Source of the DNA: Paenibacillus jilunlii | Lineage (GTDB): Bacteria > Bacillota > Bacilli > Paenibacillales > Paenibacillaceae | Assembly: GCF_900102965.1 (NCBI RefSeq) | Contig: NZ_FNGM01000008.1 | Coordinates: forward strand, 1-61,090 | DNA length: 61,090 bases | Reading direction: 5' to 3' | Part shown: positions 26,394-35,920 of the stretch, in pieces | Layout of the letters: each line of letters starts with the position of its first letter | Position numbering within the stretch: the first letter of the stretch is position 1 | Position numbers and translations under genes: made by a program | The notes under the pieces: generated by a model | Told to the model about the DNA's origin: nothing | Seen by the model: only the letters and a program-made list of their open reading frames with translations | Databases searched by the model: none

Positions 26394-28790
26394 ATGAACA
26401 GCAATTATATAAATACAGAAAAAGAAATCGAAACCTATACCGGCAAAGATCTGGGTTTGACCTATACTGCCGGGTACAGCCTTTTTAAAGTATGGGTACC
26501 CACAGCGTTTACCGTGTCGCTGGTGTTGTATCAGACGGACGGTAACAATATAGAAAGCGCGGTTTCCGGTGATAGGGACAGCGGGCGGATCGTGAACATG
26601 CAGCGTCAGGAGGGGGGGATCTGGCAGGCCCGTCTCCATGAAGATCTGAAGGGTATGTATTACATGTATCGTGCCGTATTTGAAGACGGCACGCTTAATG
26701 AAGCCGCAGATCCTTACGCCAAGGCGGTGTCGGCCAACGGTGTACGCTCGGCCATTGTGGATCTGCAGGACACTGACCCGGAAGGCTGGGACCGGGATGT
26801 GTCCCCGGCTTTGCCGCATCCCGCCGATGCTGTGATTTATGAGCTGCATGTGCGGGACTTCTCGTCGGCTGCGGATTCGGGTATGCGGTACAAGGGGAAA
26901 TTTAAGGCTTTCACTGAATTCGGGCTGACCAATTCCGCAGGGCAAGCTATTGGGGTTGATCATTTGGCTGAGCTGGGCATAACCCATGTGCATTTAATGC
27001 CGGTAGCTGATTTTCAGACCGTCAACGAACTCGGAATGAACAGCGAACGGTCTGCCGAGCCTTTTTTCACCGAATATAACTGGGGATATGATCCGCAGCA
27101 CTATAACGTGCCGGAGGGGTCTTACAGCACCAACCCGTCTGATCCAGGCACCCGTATTCGTGAAATGAAGGAAATGGTGCAGGCGCTGCACAGCAAAGGC
27201 ATATCCGTGATCATGGATGTCGTATATAACCATACCTATTCTGTGGAAAAAGGGCCTTTTCAGCCGCTGGTGCCGGACTATTTCTACCGGCATGACTATA
27301 CTGGCAGGCTCTCCAACGGCTCCGGCGTCGGCAATGAGCTGGCCACGGAACGTCCGATGGTACGCAAATATATCAAGGATTCATTGGCCTATTGGGCTTC
27401 TGAATATCACATCGACGGCTTCCGTTTTGATCTTATGGGGCTGATGGACAGTGTGACCATGCGTGAAATTGCAGAAGAGCTCCGGCTGGAGGCTAACTCC
27501 GATCTTCTGCTCTATGGTGAACCATGGACCGGAGGCGACTCTCCGCTGGCAACCAAAACGCTTAAGGGTGTGCAGAAGGGCAAGGGATACGCCGTCTTCA
27601 ATGACAATTTCCGTTCTGCGGTCAAAGGCGACAGCGACGGCTGGGGCAAAGGTTTCGCAACCGGAGAGTATGGCAAGGAAGGTGCGGTTGCTTCCGGAAT
27701 CAAAGGGGCGATTCATGAATTCACCGACTCCCCGGTGGAGGCCGTGAATTATGTTACCGCCCACGATAATTTGAATTTGTGGGATAAAATGCTTGCCACG
27801 CAAGGTTTGCGCCAGGCAGCAAGGCTGCCTGAGCTGGAGAATGGCCGGCTGAAGTACGGAGGCTCCGTGGAAGCGGCGGTTGCCGCAGCTGATCCTTACA
27901 TTGGGATTGACCCGGACGATATTCTCGGCAATGAGACGGTGCGCCGGACACTGCTCGCGAACGGAATAATCCTGACCTCGCAGGGGATTCCTTTTCTGCA
28001 GGCCGGTGATGAACTCCTCCGCAGCAAGTACGGAGACCACAACAGCTACCGCAGTCCCGATGCGGTTAATGCCATCCGCTGGGAGAACAAAGGGAAATTC
28101 CTCCCTGTTTTTGAGTATTACAAAGGGCTGATTGCGCTGCGCCGCGGGCATCCGGCCTTCCGCCTGCATGGACGCCAGGAGATTGAGCGTTCTCTGGAAT
28201 TCCTTCGCTGTGACAGCGGAGTGGTAGCGTATCTGCTGAAGAATAACGCAGGCGGTGACGCCTGGAATAATATCGTGGTGATTTTTAATGCCAATCCCGG
28301 ACCAGTCAGCCAAAGGCTTCCTGATACGGACGGCTGCTGGAATATTGTTGTTGACCATACTGCTGCCAGAGCCGATGCCTTCCGCAGTATCCAGGACCCT
28401 GAGGTAGAGATTGAAGGGTTGTCCATGATGGTACTTTACGATAAATACGGCCAGCCTGAGCCAAGGTCCAAAATGATTGAAATCCGTTATGAACGTCCGG
28501 ATGGCGATTACCGGGGCTGGAATCTATGGGTATGGGGTACAGGCATTCAGGATGGACAACATGATTTCCGGCAGATGGAAAACGGTTATGCGGTGGCGCG
28601 GATCGAAGTGCTTCCAGAGACTTCTTCGGTAGGCTATATTCTCAGGCTGAATGACTGGGAAGAGAAAGACGGCGCCGGAGACCGCTTCATCGACTGTTCC
28701 GGCAGCAAGGATCTGGTGCAAGTGACCGTCCGTGAACGTGAGCAGGAGAACAGCGGCGATAAGAATGATCCGCTGCCGATGACCAGTTAG
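26394..28790 (+). CDS. Type I pullulanase (GH13) with C-terminal CBM41-like domain
   Basis: A 798-residue debranching enzyme that cuts alpha-1,6 links in pullulan, glycogen or limit dextrins. No signal peptide is seen, so it is probably intracellular. An N-terminal Ig-like CBM48 lies at about 15-115 and the GH13 barrel at about 145-560. The barrel has the pullulanase signature YNWGYDPQHYNVPEGSY, the nucleophile Asp in HIDGFRFDLMG, the acid Glu in LLYGEPWTGG, and the third Asp in VTAHDNLNLWDK. After the usual C-terminal beta domain comes RYERPDGDYRGWNLWVWG (about 705-790), which looks like CBM41; that module normally sits at the N-terminus. The ATG at 26394 has GGTGA six bases upstream. Confidence 0.92.
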   Translation: MNSNYINTEKEIETYTGKDLGLTYTAGYSLFKVWVPTAFTVSLVLYQTDGNNIESAVSGDRDSGRIVNMQRQEGGIWQARLHEDLKGMYYMYRAVFEDGTLNEAADPYAKAVSANGVRSAIVDLQDTDPEGWDRDVSPALPHPADAVIYELHVRDFSSAADSGMRYKGKFKAFTEFGLTNSAGQAIGVDHLAELGITHVHLMPVADFQTVNELGMNSERSAEPFFTEYNWGYDPQHYNVPEGSYSTNPSDPGTRIREMKEMVQALHSKGISVIMDVVYNHTYSVEKGPFQPLVPDYFYRHDYTGRLSNGSGVGNELATERPMVRKYIKDSLAYWASEYHIDGFRFDLMGLMDSVTMREIAEELRLEANSDLLLYGEPWTGGDSPLATKTLKGVQKGKGYAVFNDNFRSAVKGDSDGWGKGFATGEYGKEGAVASGIKGAIHEFTDSPVEAVNYVTAHDNLNLWDKMLATQGLRQAARLPELENGRLKYGGSVEAAVAAADPYIGIDPDDILGNETVRRTLLANGIILTSQGIPFLQAGDELLRSKYGDHNSYRSPDAVNAIRWENKGKFLPVFEYYKGLIALRRGHPAFRLHGRQEIERSLEFLRCDSGVVAYLLKNNAGGDAWNNIVVIFNANPGPVSQRLPDTDGCWNIVVDHTAARADAFRSIQDPEVEIEGLSMMVLYDKYGQPEPRSKMIEIRYERPDGDYRGWNLWVWGTGIQDGQHDFRQMENGYAVARIEVLPETSSVGYILRLNDWEEKDGAGDRFIDCSGSKDLVQVTVREREQENSGDKNDPLPMTS

Positions 28791-28800
28791 CATACAAGCA

Positions 28801-28860
28801 AAGGAGCTGTTCTGTACGGCCTCCCTCTTAGAGGGCTGCCGGCAGAACAGCTCCTTTTAT
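28801..28860. terminator. Terminator of the pullulanase gene
   Basis: AAGGAGCTGTTCTG, a branched loop with its own short stem, then CAGAACAGCTCCTTTT. The stem is a perfect 14 bp and begins 10 bases after the stop codon. Confidence 0.9.
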
Positions 28861-28929
28861 ATTCCTTAGGAAACTTTCTGTTGGAGATAAGATGGGCTAG
28901 GGATAAGAATCCTTGGCAGAATCGTCCAA

Positions 28930-29165
28930 AGGGTGCTAGTTGGAAAAAAGAAACTTATTTCTCCCTGAAATCAACAAATGTGAGGTTTAAGTGGAAAAAG
29001 GAAACTTGATGGGGCCATATTCCTTCGTCGGAGTGAAATGAGCTGAATTAGTTACCCTTTTTCCACTTAACCTGCGCGGAATATGATGCACGAGCAAATT
29101 AGTTACTCTTTTTCCACTTGGAATTGCCGAAGGATTCATAAAAGGTTCTCCAGGCAACGTTGTGC
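28930..29165. repeat. Dispersed TGGAAAAAG-module element, full-length copy
   Basis: The order is GCTAGTTGGAAAAAAGAAAC, TTAAGTGGAAAAAGGAAACT, ATGAGCTGAATTAGTTACCC with CTTTTTCCACTTAA, GCAAATTAGTTACTC with TTTTTCCACTTGG, then GAATTGCCGAAGGATTCAT. The TTAAGTGGAAAAAGG part is the reverse complement of CCTTTTTCCACTTAA to within one or two bases, so the copy is a long imperfect palindrome. It lies between the pullulanase terminator and the end of the GGDEF gene. Confidence 0.8.
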
Positions 29166-29258
29166 TCCTTTGAAATATAAGCTTCATTAGCTGGAGGCTA
29201 TTAAGTATGCGGCGCTAAAACGGAAGTCTCCTCCCACAGACGACGGCCGAAGACAGCT

Positions 29259-30863
29259 TTATTTAGGCTGGTTCTTATAGTCTTCATCCACAAGCTCACT
29301 GTAGAGATTGGCTTCGTTGCCGCCGTGTTTTTTGGAACGGTACATCGCCAGATCGGCGGCGCGAAGAAGCTCATTGATGCTGCTGCCGTGCTGCGGATAC
29401 AGCGCGACGCCGATGCTGGCTGAAGTATGGAAGCTGGAGCCTTTGTTGATCGACCAGGATTTATTGAAAAGCTGCAGCAGCCGGTCCAGGATTTCATCCA
29501 GCATCTCGGGACTGGTAAAGCGGTGAAGCACGACGGCGAATTCATCCCCACCGATCCGGAATGCCTGGCCGGAGCCCTTCACGGTCTGCTGCAGCTCGCG
29601 TGAGAGCAGCTGCAGGAATTCATCCCCTGCGAGATGGCCAAGGGTGTCATTGAGCTGCTTGAACCGGTCGCAATCGAGCAGGGCAAGCGCAATGTCCTGT
29701 TTGCGCTCCTCCGGCTGGCTGATCAGATTCTCCATGTACATTTTGAAATGGGCCCGGTTGGGGATGGCGGTCAGATGATCATAGAAGGCCAGCTTATGCA
29801 GGCGTTCTTCATATTGTTTTCGCTCGGTGATCTCGCGGGAGACCAGCATGAACTGCGCAGGAACAGCACCGCCCCCCTTAATGGGGGTAACCTTTGTTTC
29901 CAGCCATACCCAGTGGCCATCCGCTGCACGCATGCGCAGCTCGGAAATCCGCGGAGTGGACTGGACTACACTTTTGAGCTTGGCCCAGGTAATTTCCGCC
30001 TCGCGGATATAATTGGAGAGCGGAGTCCCCCTGCCGGGAAGATAGCCGAGCAAGCTGGAATGGGAGGGGGAAGCATACATGATCTGTCCATTCGGGTCGG
30101 TTAAAATAATAAAGTCAGACATCGTCTCCCCGATTAACTGATACAGCGACTTCTCCTCAAGCATTTCGTTCTGGAGGTCAATCAGCTTGCGGCAGAGATA
30201 GATAATGACAAGCACCAGTAAAAACAGGAAGAGTGAATACAGCGCAAATAATGAACTTTTTTGGTCCCGGAATTCCTGTGTAACCTGAAGTGCGTAGTCG
30301 TCAATCAACTGCTCGCAATTATCGAGAGGCTCCCGTACATTTTTTAGAAGGACATTGGCCTCCAGGGCAGAGTAAGATTCGGCGTTCCAGCCGCTTCGGA
30401 CCCGCTCGGCCATAAGTTTCGTGCCTGTATCCTTCCAGATTTGAAAGGGGGCATCAATACTGTCCAGCACTTCCCTCAGTTTGCTTAGCAGCAGTTCGCT
30501 CTGCTTCATTCCGCTGAACGGGTTCTTCACGGAATTGATGTTATCGCTGGCCATCCGGAGACGCTGCTCCGCCTGGGCATTGTTCTCTTGGAAATCCTGG
30601 GACAGCCTGCTGTGCTCCCCGGTGGTCAGATTCCCGTTCATCGCCGTATGGAAGGCCAGGGATGCCTGGTACAGGTCACGGTCGGCGTTCAGAATAAGCT
30701 GGGAATTCTGATAGACGCCGCTGTATAAGGAGCCGGACAATTTGTTCATCGTATGATTCAGATACAAAAGGGAAGCAACACTGATGCCGACCAGAAGAAC
30801 GGAGATAGCGGTGAATAAAAGGATTAATCTGCGTGTGTTTTTGATCTCGGGAAAACCTGCCAC
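29259..30863 (-). CDS. Membrane sensor with PAS and GGDEF domains (diguanylate cyclase)
   Basis: A 534-residue protein predicted to make cyclic di-GMP. One membrane helix near the N-terminus (LILLFTAISVLLVGISVASL) is followed by a helical external sensor of about 160 residues, a second helix (LYSLFLFLLVLVIIYLC) near 210, a PAS domain (about 235-355, MSDFIILTDPNGQIMYASPS) and a GGDEF domain (about 365-530). The catalytic loop is intact (RIGGDEFAVVL), so it should be active. I choose the GTG at 30863 because GGGGGTGG lies five bases upstream; the frame is open to 30887. It stands alone, convergent with the pullulanase gene. The signal it senses is unknown. Confidence 0.9.
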   Translation of the reverse strand: MAGFPEIKNTRRLILLFTAISVLLVGISVASLLYLNHTMNKLSGSLYSGVYQNSQLILNADRDLYQASLAFHTAMNGNLTTGEHSRLSQDFQENNAQAEQRLRMASDNINSVKNPFSGMKQSELLLSKLREVLDSIDAPFQIWKDTGTKLMAERVRSGWNAESYSALEANVLLKNVREPLDNCEQLIDDYALQVTQEFRDQKSSLFALYSLFLFLLVLVIIYLCRKLIDLQNEMLEEKSLYQLIGETMSDFIILTDPNGQIMYASPSHSSLLGYLPGRGTPLSNYIREAEITWAKLKSVVQSTPRISELRMRAADGHWVWLETKVTPIKGGGAVPAQFMLVSREITERKQYEERLHKLAFYDHLTAIPNRAHFKMYMENLISQPEERKQDIALALLDCDRFKQLNDTLGHLAGDEFLQLLSRELQQTVKGSGQAFRIGGDEFAVVLHRFTSPEMLDEILDRLLQLFNKSWSINKGSSFHTSASIGVALYPQHGSSINELLRAADLAMYRSKKHGGNEANLYSELVDEDYKNQPK

Positions 30864-31476
30864 TTCATCCACCCCCTGCAATAACAATTATGTGTTCTCT
30901 ATTGCTGTGTACATGAACACGCGAAGTATATCCATATTGGGGACCAATTGCTGTGTGTGCAGGACATTGAAGAGATGACGATCCAAGCGAGTCATACAGA
31001 GCTGGAGGAAGAATGAGGTGGCAGAAATGGGATTCTCCCGGTATGATCGAAGTTTCTTCTCATCAGTATACAAGGAAGCACTCATGCAGGCCAATTGCCC
31101 GGAAATTAATGGATACCGCGTAAATAATGATCTCAGAGACTTCCGCTGTTTTGGATTAAGAATAGGTCTTTTTCCATATTAAGCGTGGACAAATGAACAC
31201 TCGAAACGAACACAATTCTTTTCTTTTACAAGAGTATGTATAACCTGCTACCTTATGAATATTCCAGCCCTTGAGTCCTATTACCCAACTTTGCTGCAAA
31301 CGATACCCTCCCCGGAACAATCCGCAGATTTCGGTCCCGGTTGTCTTAGGCATAAGGCAGAAGTCTTGAAAGAACTAAACCGCAAGCCCCAGGTAAAATG
31401 TGGTTTGCGCTTAAATTGGTTACAGTAATTCAGCCAGTCATTGCGCAGCGCATAAACCGGCCGGAATTTGTCCCCC
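30864..31476. other. Gene-free stretch between the GGDEF gene and the pheST promoter
   Basis: About 610 bases with only short frames on either strand that lack good ribosome sites and family resemblance. The part at 31140-31260 is AT-rich. No repeat of the dispersed families is seen here. The control region of the minus-strand GGDEF gene must lie near its left end, but I find no clear promoter for it. Confidence 0.45.
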
Positions 31477-31505
31477 TTGTCAAAACGGCTGATTTTGCAT
31501 ATAAT
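31477..31505 (+). promoter_or_regulatory. Promoter of pheST
   Basis: TTGTCA (31477-31482), 17 bases, TATAAT (31500-31505): near consensus. Transcription would start about 31512, giving a leader of nearly 400 bases before pheS. Confidence 0.85.
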
Positions 31506-31570
31506 AAATGGACATATCTTCTTAAGCAGAAGATGCCATTGATTCAGCAGCATCCATGTGAAATGCATTG

Positions 31571-31867
31571 ATGGAGAAGAGTACGCAGTGCCTGGCTTAC
31601 AGGGAGGAGACGCCGCAGATTGAGAGCGTTTCTAGGAGAGCAGAGCTGCCGAAGTTCACTCCGGAGCAGTTCCCTGAATTTTTTTCATTCCATATGGAAG
31701 GAAAGCGTAGGGGAAACCGGCCGCAGACCGTTATTTCTGCTAAAGTGAGGCAGGTCTCTGTCATGCCATAAGGGCAATAGTGCTCTTAAGGGATGCAATT
31801 CAGGGCGGTCTAACAAGGGTGGTACCACGGTCTTTTCGTCCCTTACCGGGAGGAAAGGCCTTTTTTT
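31571..31867 (+). promoter_or_regulatory. Phe-specific T-box leader
   Basis: The conserved T-box AACAAGGGTGGTACCACGG lies at 31812-31830. It is followed by the terminator fold GGTCTTTTCGTCCC against GGGAGGAAAGGCC and seven T (to 31867). The base of stem I pairs ACAGGGA with TTCCCTG (31674 side). In the specifier-loop context GAAG, TTC, ACTCCGGAGC the triplet TTC at 31655-31657 is a Phe codon. Uncharged tRNA-Phe should pair there and with the T-box bulge and stabilise the antiterminator. This agrees with the downstream gene. Confidence 0.92.
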
Positions 31868-31904
31868 GTTGAATAACACCATGATAAGGGGGCAGTACAC
31901 GGCC

Positions 31905-32939
31905 ATGAAAGAGAAGCTTGAAGCATTGAAGGTCGAAGCGTTGGCGAAGCTGCAGGAAGTTACCGATCCGCAGGTTCTGAATGATTTGCGCGTGAAGTAT
32001 CTGGGGAAAAAAGGTGAACTTACAGAGGTCCTGCGCGGCATGGGCGGACTCAGCGCGGAGGAGCGCCCGGTGATCGGCCAGGTCGCCAATCTGGTGCGGG
32101 GCGCCATTGAGGAGATTATCAGCACGAAGCAGGAGGCCTTCCAGCAGCAGGAGACGCTAAACCGCCTGAACGCTGAGAAGGTAGACGTAACCCTGCCGGG
32201 CCGCAGTCTGCCGCAAGGCGGGATTCACCCTCTAAGCCGGGTAGTGCAGGAGATTGAGGATATTTTCATCGGCATGGGCTACCGGGTAGCTGAAGGTCCG
32301 GAGGTAGAAACGGATTATTATAACTTTGAAGCGCTCAACCTGCCGAAGAACCATCCGGCCCGCGATATGCAGGATTCCTTCTATTTGACAGAAGACATCC
32401 TGATGCGTACACAAACCTCTCCGGTGCAGATCCGCACCATGCAGGCGATGAAGGGGGAAACTCCCGTCAAAATCATCTGTCCGGGCAAGGTGTTCCGCCG
32501 CGACGATGACGATGCGACCCACTCCTTCCAGTTCCACCAGGTCGAAGGTCTCGTGATCGGCCGCCATATCCGCATGAGCGATCTGAAGGGCACGCTGCAG
32601 CAGTTCGTGCAGGAAATGTTCGGACCCAACACAAGCATCCGCCTGCGTCCAAGCTTCTTCCCGTTCACCGAGCCGAGTGTTGAGGTGGATGTGAGCTGCT
32701 TCAAATGCGGCGGCCATGGCTGCCGTCTCTGCAAGCAGAGCGGCTGGCTGGAAATCCTCGGGGCCGGCATGGTTCACCCGAACGTGCTGGAAATGGGCGG
32801 CTATGACCCAGCCGAGTACAGCGGCTTCGCTTTCGGTGTGGGTGCGGAGCGGATTGCGATGCTGAAATACGGCATCGATGACATCCGCTATTTCTATACG
32901 AATGATATGGCTTTTGTGAAGCAGTTCAAGGGGATTTAG
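31905..32939 (+). CDS. pheS: Phenylalanine--tRNA ligase alpha subunit
   Basis: The alpha subunit of the alpha2-beta2 enzyme that charges tRNA-Phe. A 344-residue class II synthetase. The N-terminal coiled-coil arm ([19 protein letters not shown]) binds tRNA. Class II motif 2 lies in [20 protein letters not shown] and motif 3 in [20 protein letters not shown] near the end. The frame is open from 31866, inside the terminator T run. The ATG at 31905 gives the usual family start (MKEKLEAL) and has AGGGGG about 13 bases upstream. Expression is controlled by the Phe T-box. pheT follows after an unusually long gap of 341 bases. Confidence 0.97.
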   Translation: MKEKLEALKVEALAKLQEVTDPQVLNDLRVKYLGKKGELTEVLRGMGGLSAEERPVIGQVANLVRGAIEEIISTKQEAFQQQETLNRLNAEKVDVTLPGRSLPQGGIHPLSRVVQEIEDIFIGMGYRVAEGPEVETDYYNFEALNLPKNHPARDMQDSFYLTEDILMRTQTSPVQIRTMQAMKGETPVKIICPGKVFRRDDDDATHSFQFHQVEGLVIGRHIRMSDLKGTLQQFVQEMFGPNTSIRLRPSFFPFTEPSVEVDVSCFKCGGHGCRLCKQSGWLEILGAGMVHPNVLEMGGYDPAEYSGFAFGVGAERIAMLKYGIDDIRYFYTNDMAFVKQFKGI

Positions 32940-33035
32940 ATTTTTGGCGGGGTTGCGGGACTGGGGTGCAGAAGCAACTGTCGAGGAGCTTTGTTTCTGT
33001 TTAAAACAATCTGTTAAAAATGGACCGGAGGGGAA

Positions 33036-33150
33036 GTTTGGAACTGGAGGAGCGTTAGCGTTCGCCTTTGTATCCGGATTTCATCCGCTAAGAGCGGTAT
33101 AAATCAAGAAATCTGGATACAACAGCGGCCGGAAGTCCAAACATTCCACG
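33036..33150. repeat. Nested palindromic element between pheS and pheT
   Basis: The inner stem pairs TTGTATCCGGATTT (33068-33081) with AAATCTGGATACAA (33109-33122), with a single G-U pair. A second hairpin inside it is CCGCT, AAG, AGCGG. Outer arms around GTTTGG (near 33040) and CCAAAC (near 33140) extend the dyad. No ribosome site or frame of interest is present. It lies within the 341-base pheS-pheT gap and would fold strongly in the pheST messenger. Confidence 0.65.
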
Positions 33151-33280
33151 CAGGGACCCTATTAACAGACGTATTTTTAAATAGAATTAAAAGTTACGCT
33201 CGCTGCTCTCTGTCTCCCCATAGCCAAGCAAACCCGGCACGTAGATAAATACATCTGATACAAAAAGGAAGTGTGCGAAC

Positions 33281-35725
33281 ATGAAAGTATCAACCTCCTG
33301 GCTCACGGATTATATCTCGCTTGAGGGCGTGACCGCAGCTGAGCTGGCAGATAGAATCACCACCGCCGGCATCGAGATCGACGGTGTGGAGCGCCGCAAT
33401 AAAGGCCTTTCCGGCATTGTTGTCGGCTATGTGAAATCGAAAGAGAAGCACCCTGACGCCGACAAGCTGAATGTATGCATCGTGGACGCCGGACAAGGCG
33501 AGGATCTGCAGATCGTCTGCGGAGCCAAGAATGTAGCCGCAGGCCAAAAGGTTCCGGTTGCCCTGGTGGGCGCTAAGCTGCCGGGCCTGGATATCAAGAA
33601 AGCCAAGCTCCGCGGCGTACTGTCGCAGGGCATGATCTGCTCCGCTAAGGAGCTGGGGCTTAATGACAAGCTGCTCCCTAAGGAGATTCAGGAAGGTATT
33701 CTGGTTCTGCCCGAGAACACGGAAATCGGCCAGGATATTCTGAAGGTGCTGGGTCTGGACGACGAAATCCTGGATTTCGATCTGACCCCGAACCGTTCCG
33801 ACTGTCTCAGCATGATCGGGGCCGCCTATGAAGTGAGTGCGATTCTGGGCCGTGACCTCAAGCTGCCGGATCCGGCAGCGGATCTGGTGGAGGCAGGCGG
33901 TTCGGCCTCCGACTCCATCTCGGTCAAGATTGAGGACGAAGCCTACTGTGCGCACTACTCAGTGCGCTACATTTCCGGGGTGAAGCCTGGCCCGTCACCA
34001 CTTTGGATTCAGAACCGCCTGATGGCGGCGGGTGTGCGTCCGATCAACAACATCGTAGACATTACCAACTATGTGATGCTGGAGTACGGACAGCCGCTGC
34101 ATGCGTTCGACGGCGACAAAGTGAAAGGCGGAGTGCTGGGTGTGCGGTTTGCCCGCGAAGGCGAGCTGCTGACCACGCTTGACGGGCAGGAACGCAAGCT
34201 GGAGCCGCAGATGCTGGTTATTGCTGATGGTGCCAAGGCTGTGGCCCTGGCCGGAGTCATGGGCGGTCTGGAGACGGAAGTAACGGCAGATACCGTGAAC
34301 CTTGTACTGGAATCTGCCAAGTTCGACGGAGGAACTGTCCGTAAAACCTCGCGCCAGCTGGGTCTGCGCTCCGAAGCCTCCCTTCGCTTCGAGAAGGAAG
34401 TGGATCCGAATGCCGTGATCCCCGCATTGAACCGTGCCGCTGCCCTGATCGCCCGTTATGCCGGAGGCACTGTGCACACGGGGATTGTGCAGGCCGGGAC
34501 TGAGACTGTGGAGGAAAAGGTGCTGACCTTATCCCTGGAGAAGCTGAACCGTTATCTCGGTACAGACCTGTCGCTGCTGGAAGTGAAAACCTTGCTCACC
34601 CGTCTGCACTTCAAGTGCGGAGATGCGGATCAAGGGCTCGTCGAGGTGCAGGTGCCGACAAGACGCGGTGATATCAGCTATGATGTTGATCTGATTGAAG
34701 AAGTCGCCCGTTTGTACGGCTATGACAATATTCCTACAACCCTGATTGAGGGTGTGACTACACCGGGAGCCTTGACCAGCCGGCAGTCCCAGCGCCGTGA
34801 ATTGCGGCGCCTGCTGGCAGACGGGGGCTACCAGGAGGTTATGGGGTATTCCTTCATTCGGCCGGAACAGAGTAAATTATTCCCGGCCCTCGCCGATGGC
34901 CTTCTATCTGTGAAGCTGGCGATGCCGATGAGCGAGGAGCGCAGCGTTCTGCGCACCAGTCTGATTCCCCAGCTGCTGGACATTGCCCGCTACAATACAA
35001 ACCGCCGCCAAAGTGATCTGGCGCTGTTCGAGATCGGGAACGTCTTCTTCACGGACGAAGAGCAGCTGACCCGCCAGCCGCGTGAACTGCCGGTGCTGGG
35101 CCTTCTGCTGAGCGGCAGCCGGGCAGCCAAGCAATGGAATGTGGAAGAGCAGCCTGTGGATTTCTTCGACCTCAAGGGTGCGCTGGAAACTGTGTTTAAC
35201 TATCTGGGCCTTGCGGACAGCGTGAGCTATGAAGGCGATGCGCCGGAGAATTACCATCCGGGCCGTTCCGCCTCCGTCTATTTGCAGGGCACTGAAGGGC
35301 GTGTGAAGCTGGGGACCCTCGGCCAGCTCCATCCGGAACTGCAGCGTGAGCTGGACCTGGAAGATACCTATGTGGCCGAGCTGCTGCTTCAGCCGCTCTA
35401 CAGCGCCGCCCGTACCAATCTGCAGTACACTGAACTGCAGCGCTTCCCGGGAATGGAGCGGGATATCGCTGTTGTGGTGGATTCCGCAGTGCCTGCCGGG
35501 CACCTGCTGGCCTCCATCCGTGAGAACGGCGGAACTCTGCTGCAGAACGTCCAGGTCTTTGATGTGTATACTGGCGGTAAGATGGAGAGCGGCAAGAAAA
35601 GCATAGCTATTTCGCTGCTGTACCGTCATACCGACCATACACTGACCGACGAAGAGGTTGTAGAGGTGCATGACAAGGTGGTTTCCGCACTTCAGCAAAC
35701 TTTTGGCGCAGAATTAAGAAAGTAG
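33281..35725 (+). CDS. pheT: Phenylalanine--tRNA ligase beta subunit
   Basis: The 814-residue beta subunit, which recognises tRNA-Phe and carries the editing site that removes mischarged tyrosine. A tRNA-binding OB fold (about 40-150, ADKLNVCIVDAGQGEDLQIV) is followed by the B3/B4 editing domain (about 210-390, GVRPINNIVDITNYVMLEYG), a B5 domain (about 405-480), a catalytic-like core and a C-terminal anticodon-binding FDX-ACB domain (about 715-814, RFPGMERDIAVVVDSAVPAG). The ATG at 33281 has AAGGAAGTG upstream. The length is normal. It is separated from pheS by a 341-base palindromic gap but has no promoter of its own that I can see. Confidence 0.97.
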   Translation: MKVSTSWLTDYISLEGVTAAELADRITTAGIEIDGVERRNKGLSGIVVGYVKSKEKHPDADKLNVCIVDAGQGEDLQIVCGAKNVAAGQKVPVALVGAKLPGLDIKKAKLRGVLSQGMICSAKELGLNDKLLPKEIQEGILVLPENTEIGQDILKVLGLDDEILDFDLTPNRSDCLSMIGAAYEVSAILGRDLKLPDPAADLVEAGGSASDSISVKIEDEAYCAHYSVRYISGVKPGPSPLWIQNRLMAAGVRPINNIVDITNYVMLEYGQPLHAFDGDKVKGGVLGVRFAREGELLTTLDGQERKLEPQMLVIADGAKAVALAGVMGGLETEVTADTVNLVLESAKFDGGTVRKTSRQLGLRSEASLRFEKEVDPNAVIPALNRAAALIARYAGGTVHTGIVQAGTETVEEKVLTLSLEKLNRYLGTDLSLLEVKTLLTRLHFKCGDADQGLVEVQVPTRRGDISYDVDLIEEVARLYGYDNIPTTLIEGVTTPGALTSRQSQRRELRRLLADGGYQEVMGYSFIRPEQSKLFPALADGLLSVKLAMPMSEERSVLRTSLIPQLLDIARYNTNRRQSDLALFEIGNVFFTDEEQLTRQPRELPVLGLLLSGSRAAKQWNVEEQPVDFFDLKGALETVFNYLGLADSVSYEGDAPENYHPGRSASVYLQGTEGRVKLGTLGQLHPELQRELDLEDTYVAELLLQPLYSAARTNLQYTELQRFPGMERDIAVVVDSAVPAGHLLASIRENGGTLLQNVQVFDVYTGGKMESGKKSIAISLLYRHTDHTLTDEEVVEVHDKVVSALQQTFGAELRK

Positions 35726-35738
35726 CAGGAATTGTGCA

Positions 35739-35784
35739 AAGCCGCAGCGAATCCATTTACAAACGGAATTCGCTGCGGCTTTTT
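35739..35784 (+). terminator. Terminator of pheST
   Basis: AAGCCGCAGCGAAT, a short loop, ATTCGCTGCGGCTT, then T. A perfect stem, 14 bases after the pheT stop. Confidence 0.92.
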
Positions 35785-35837
35785 CTCACTTTTTTGAGCT
35801 GCGGCCGTTACCGGAAAATCTATGCAATCAGCGCTTT

Positions 35838-35867
35838 TTGGCAAAAGAGAATGAATCACGCTACAAT
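35838..35867 (+). promoter_or_regulatory. Promoter of the zapA-like gene
   Basis: TTGGCA (35838-35843), 18 bases, TACAAT (35862-35867), about 54 bases before the GTG start at 35921. Confidence 0.6.
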
Positions 35868-35920
35868 AGGAGCAGAGAGACCAGCTTAGAATCCGCACAC
35901 ATACAAAGGAGGGCACAACT

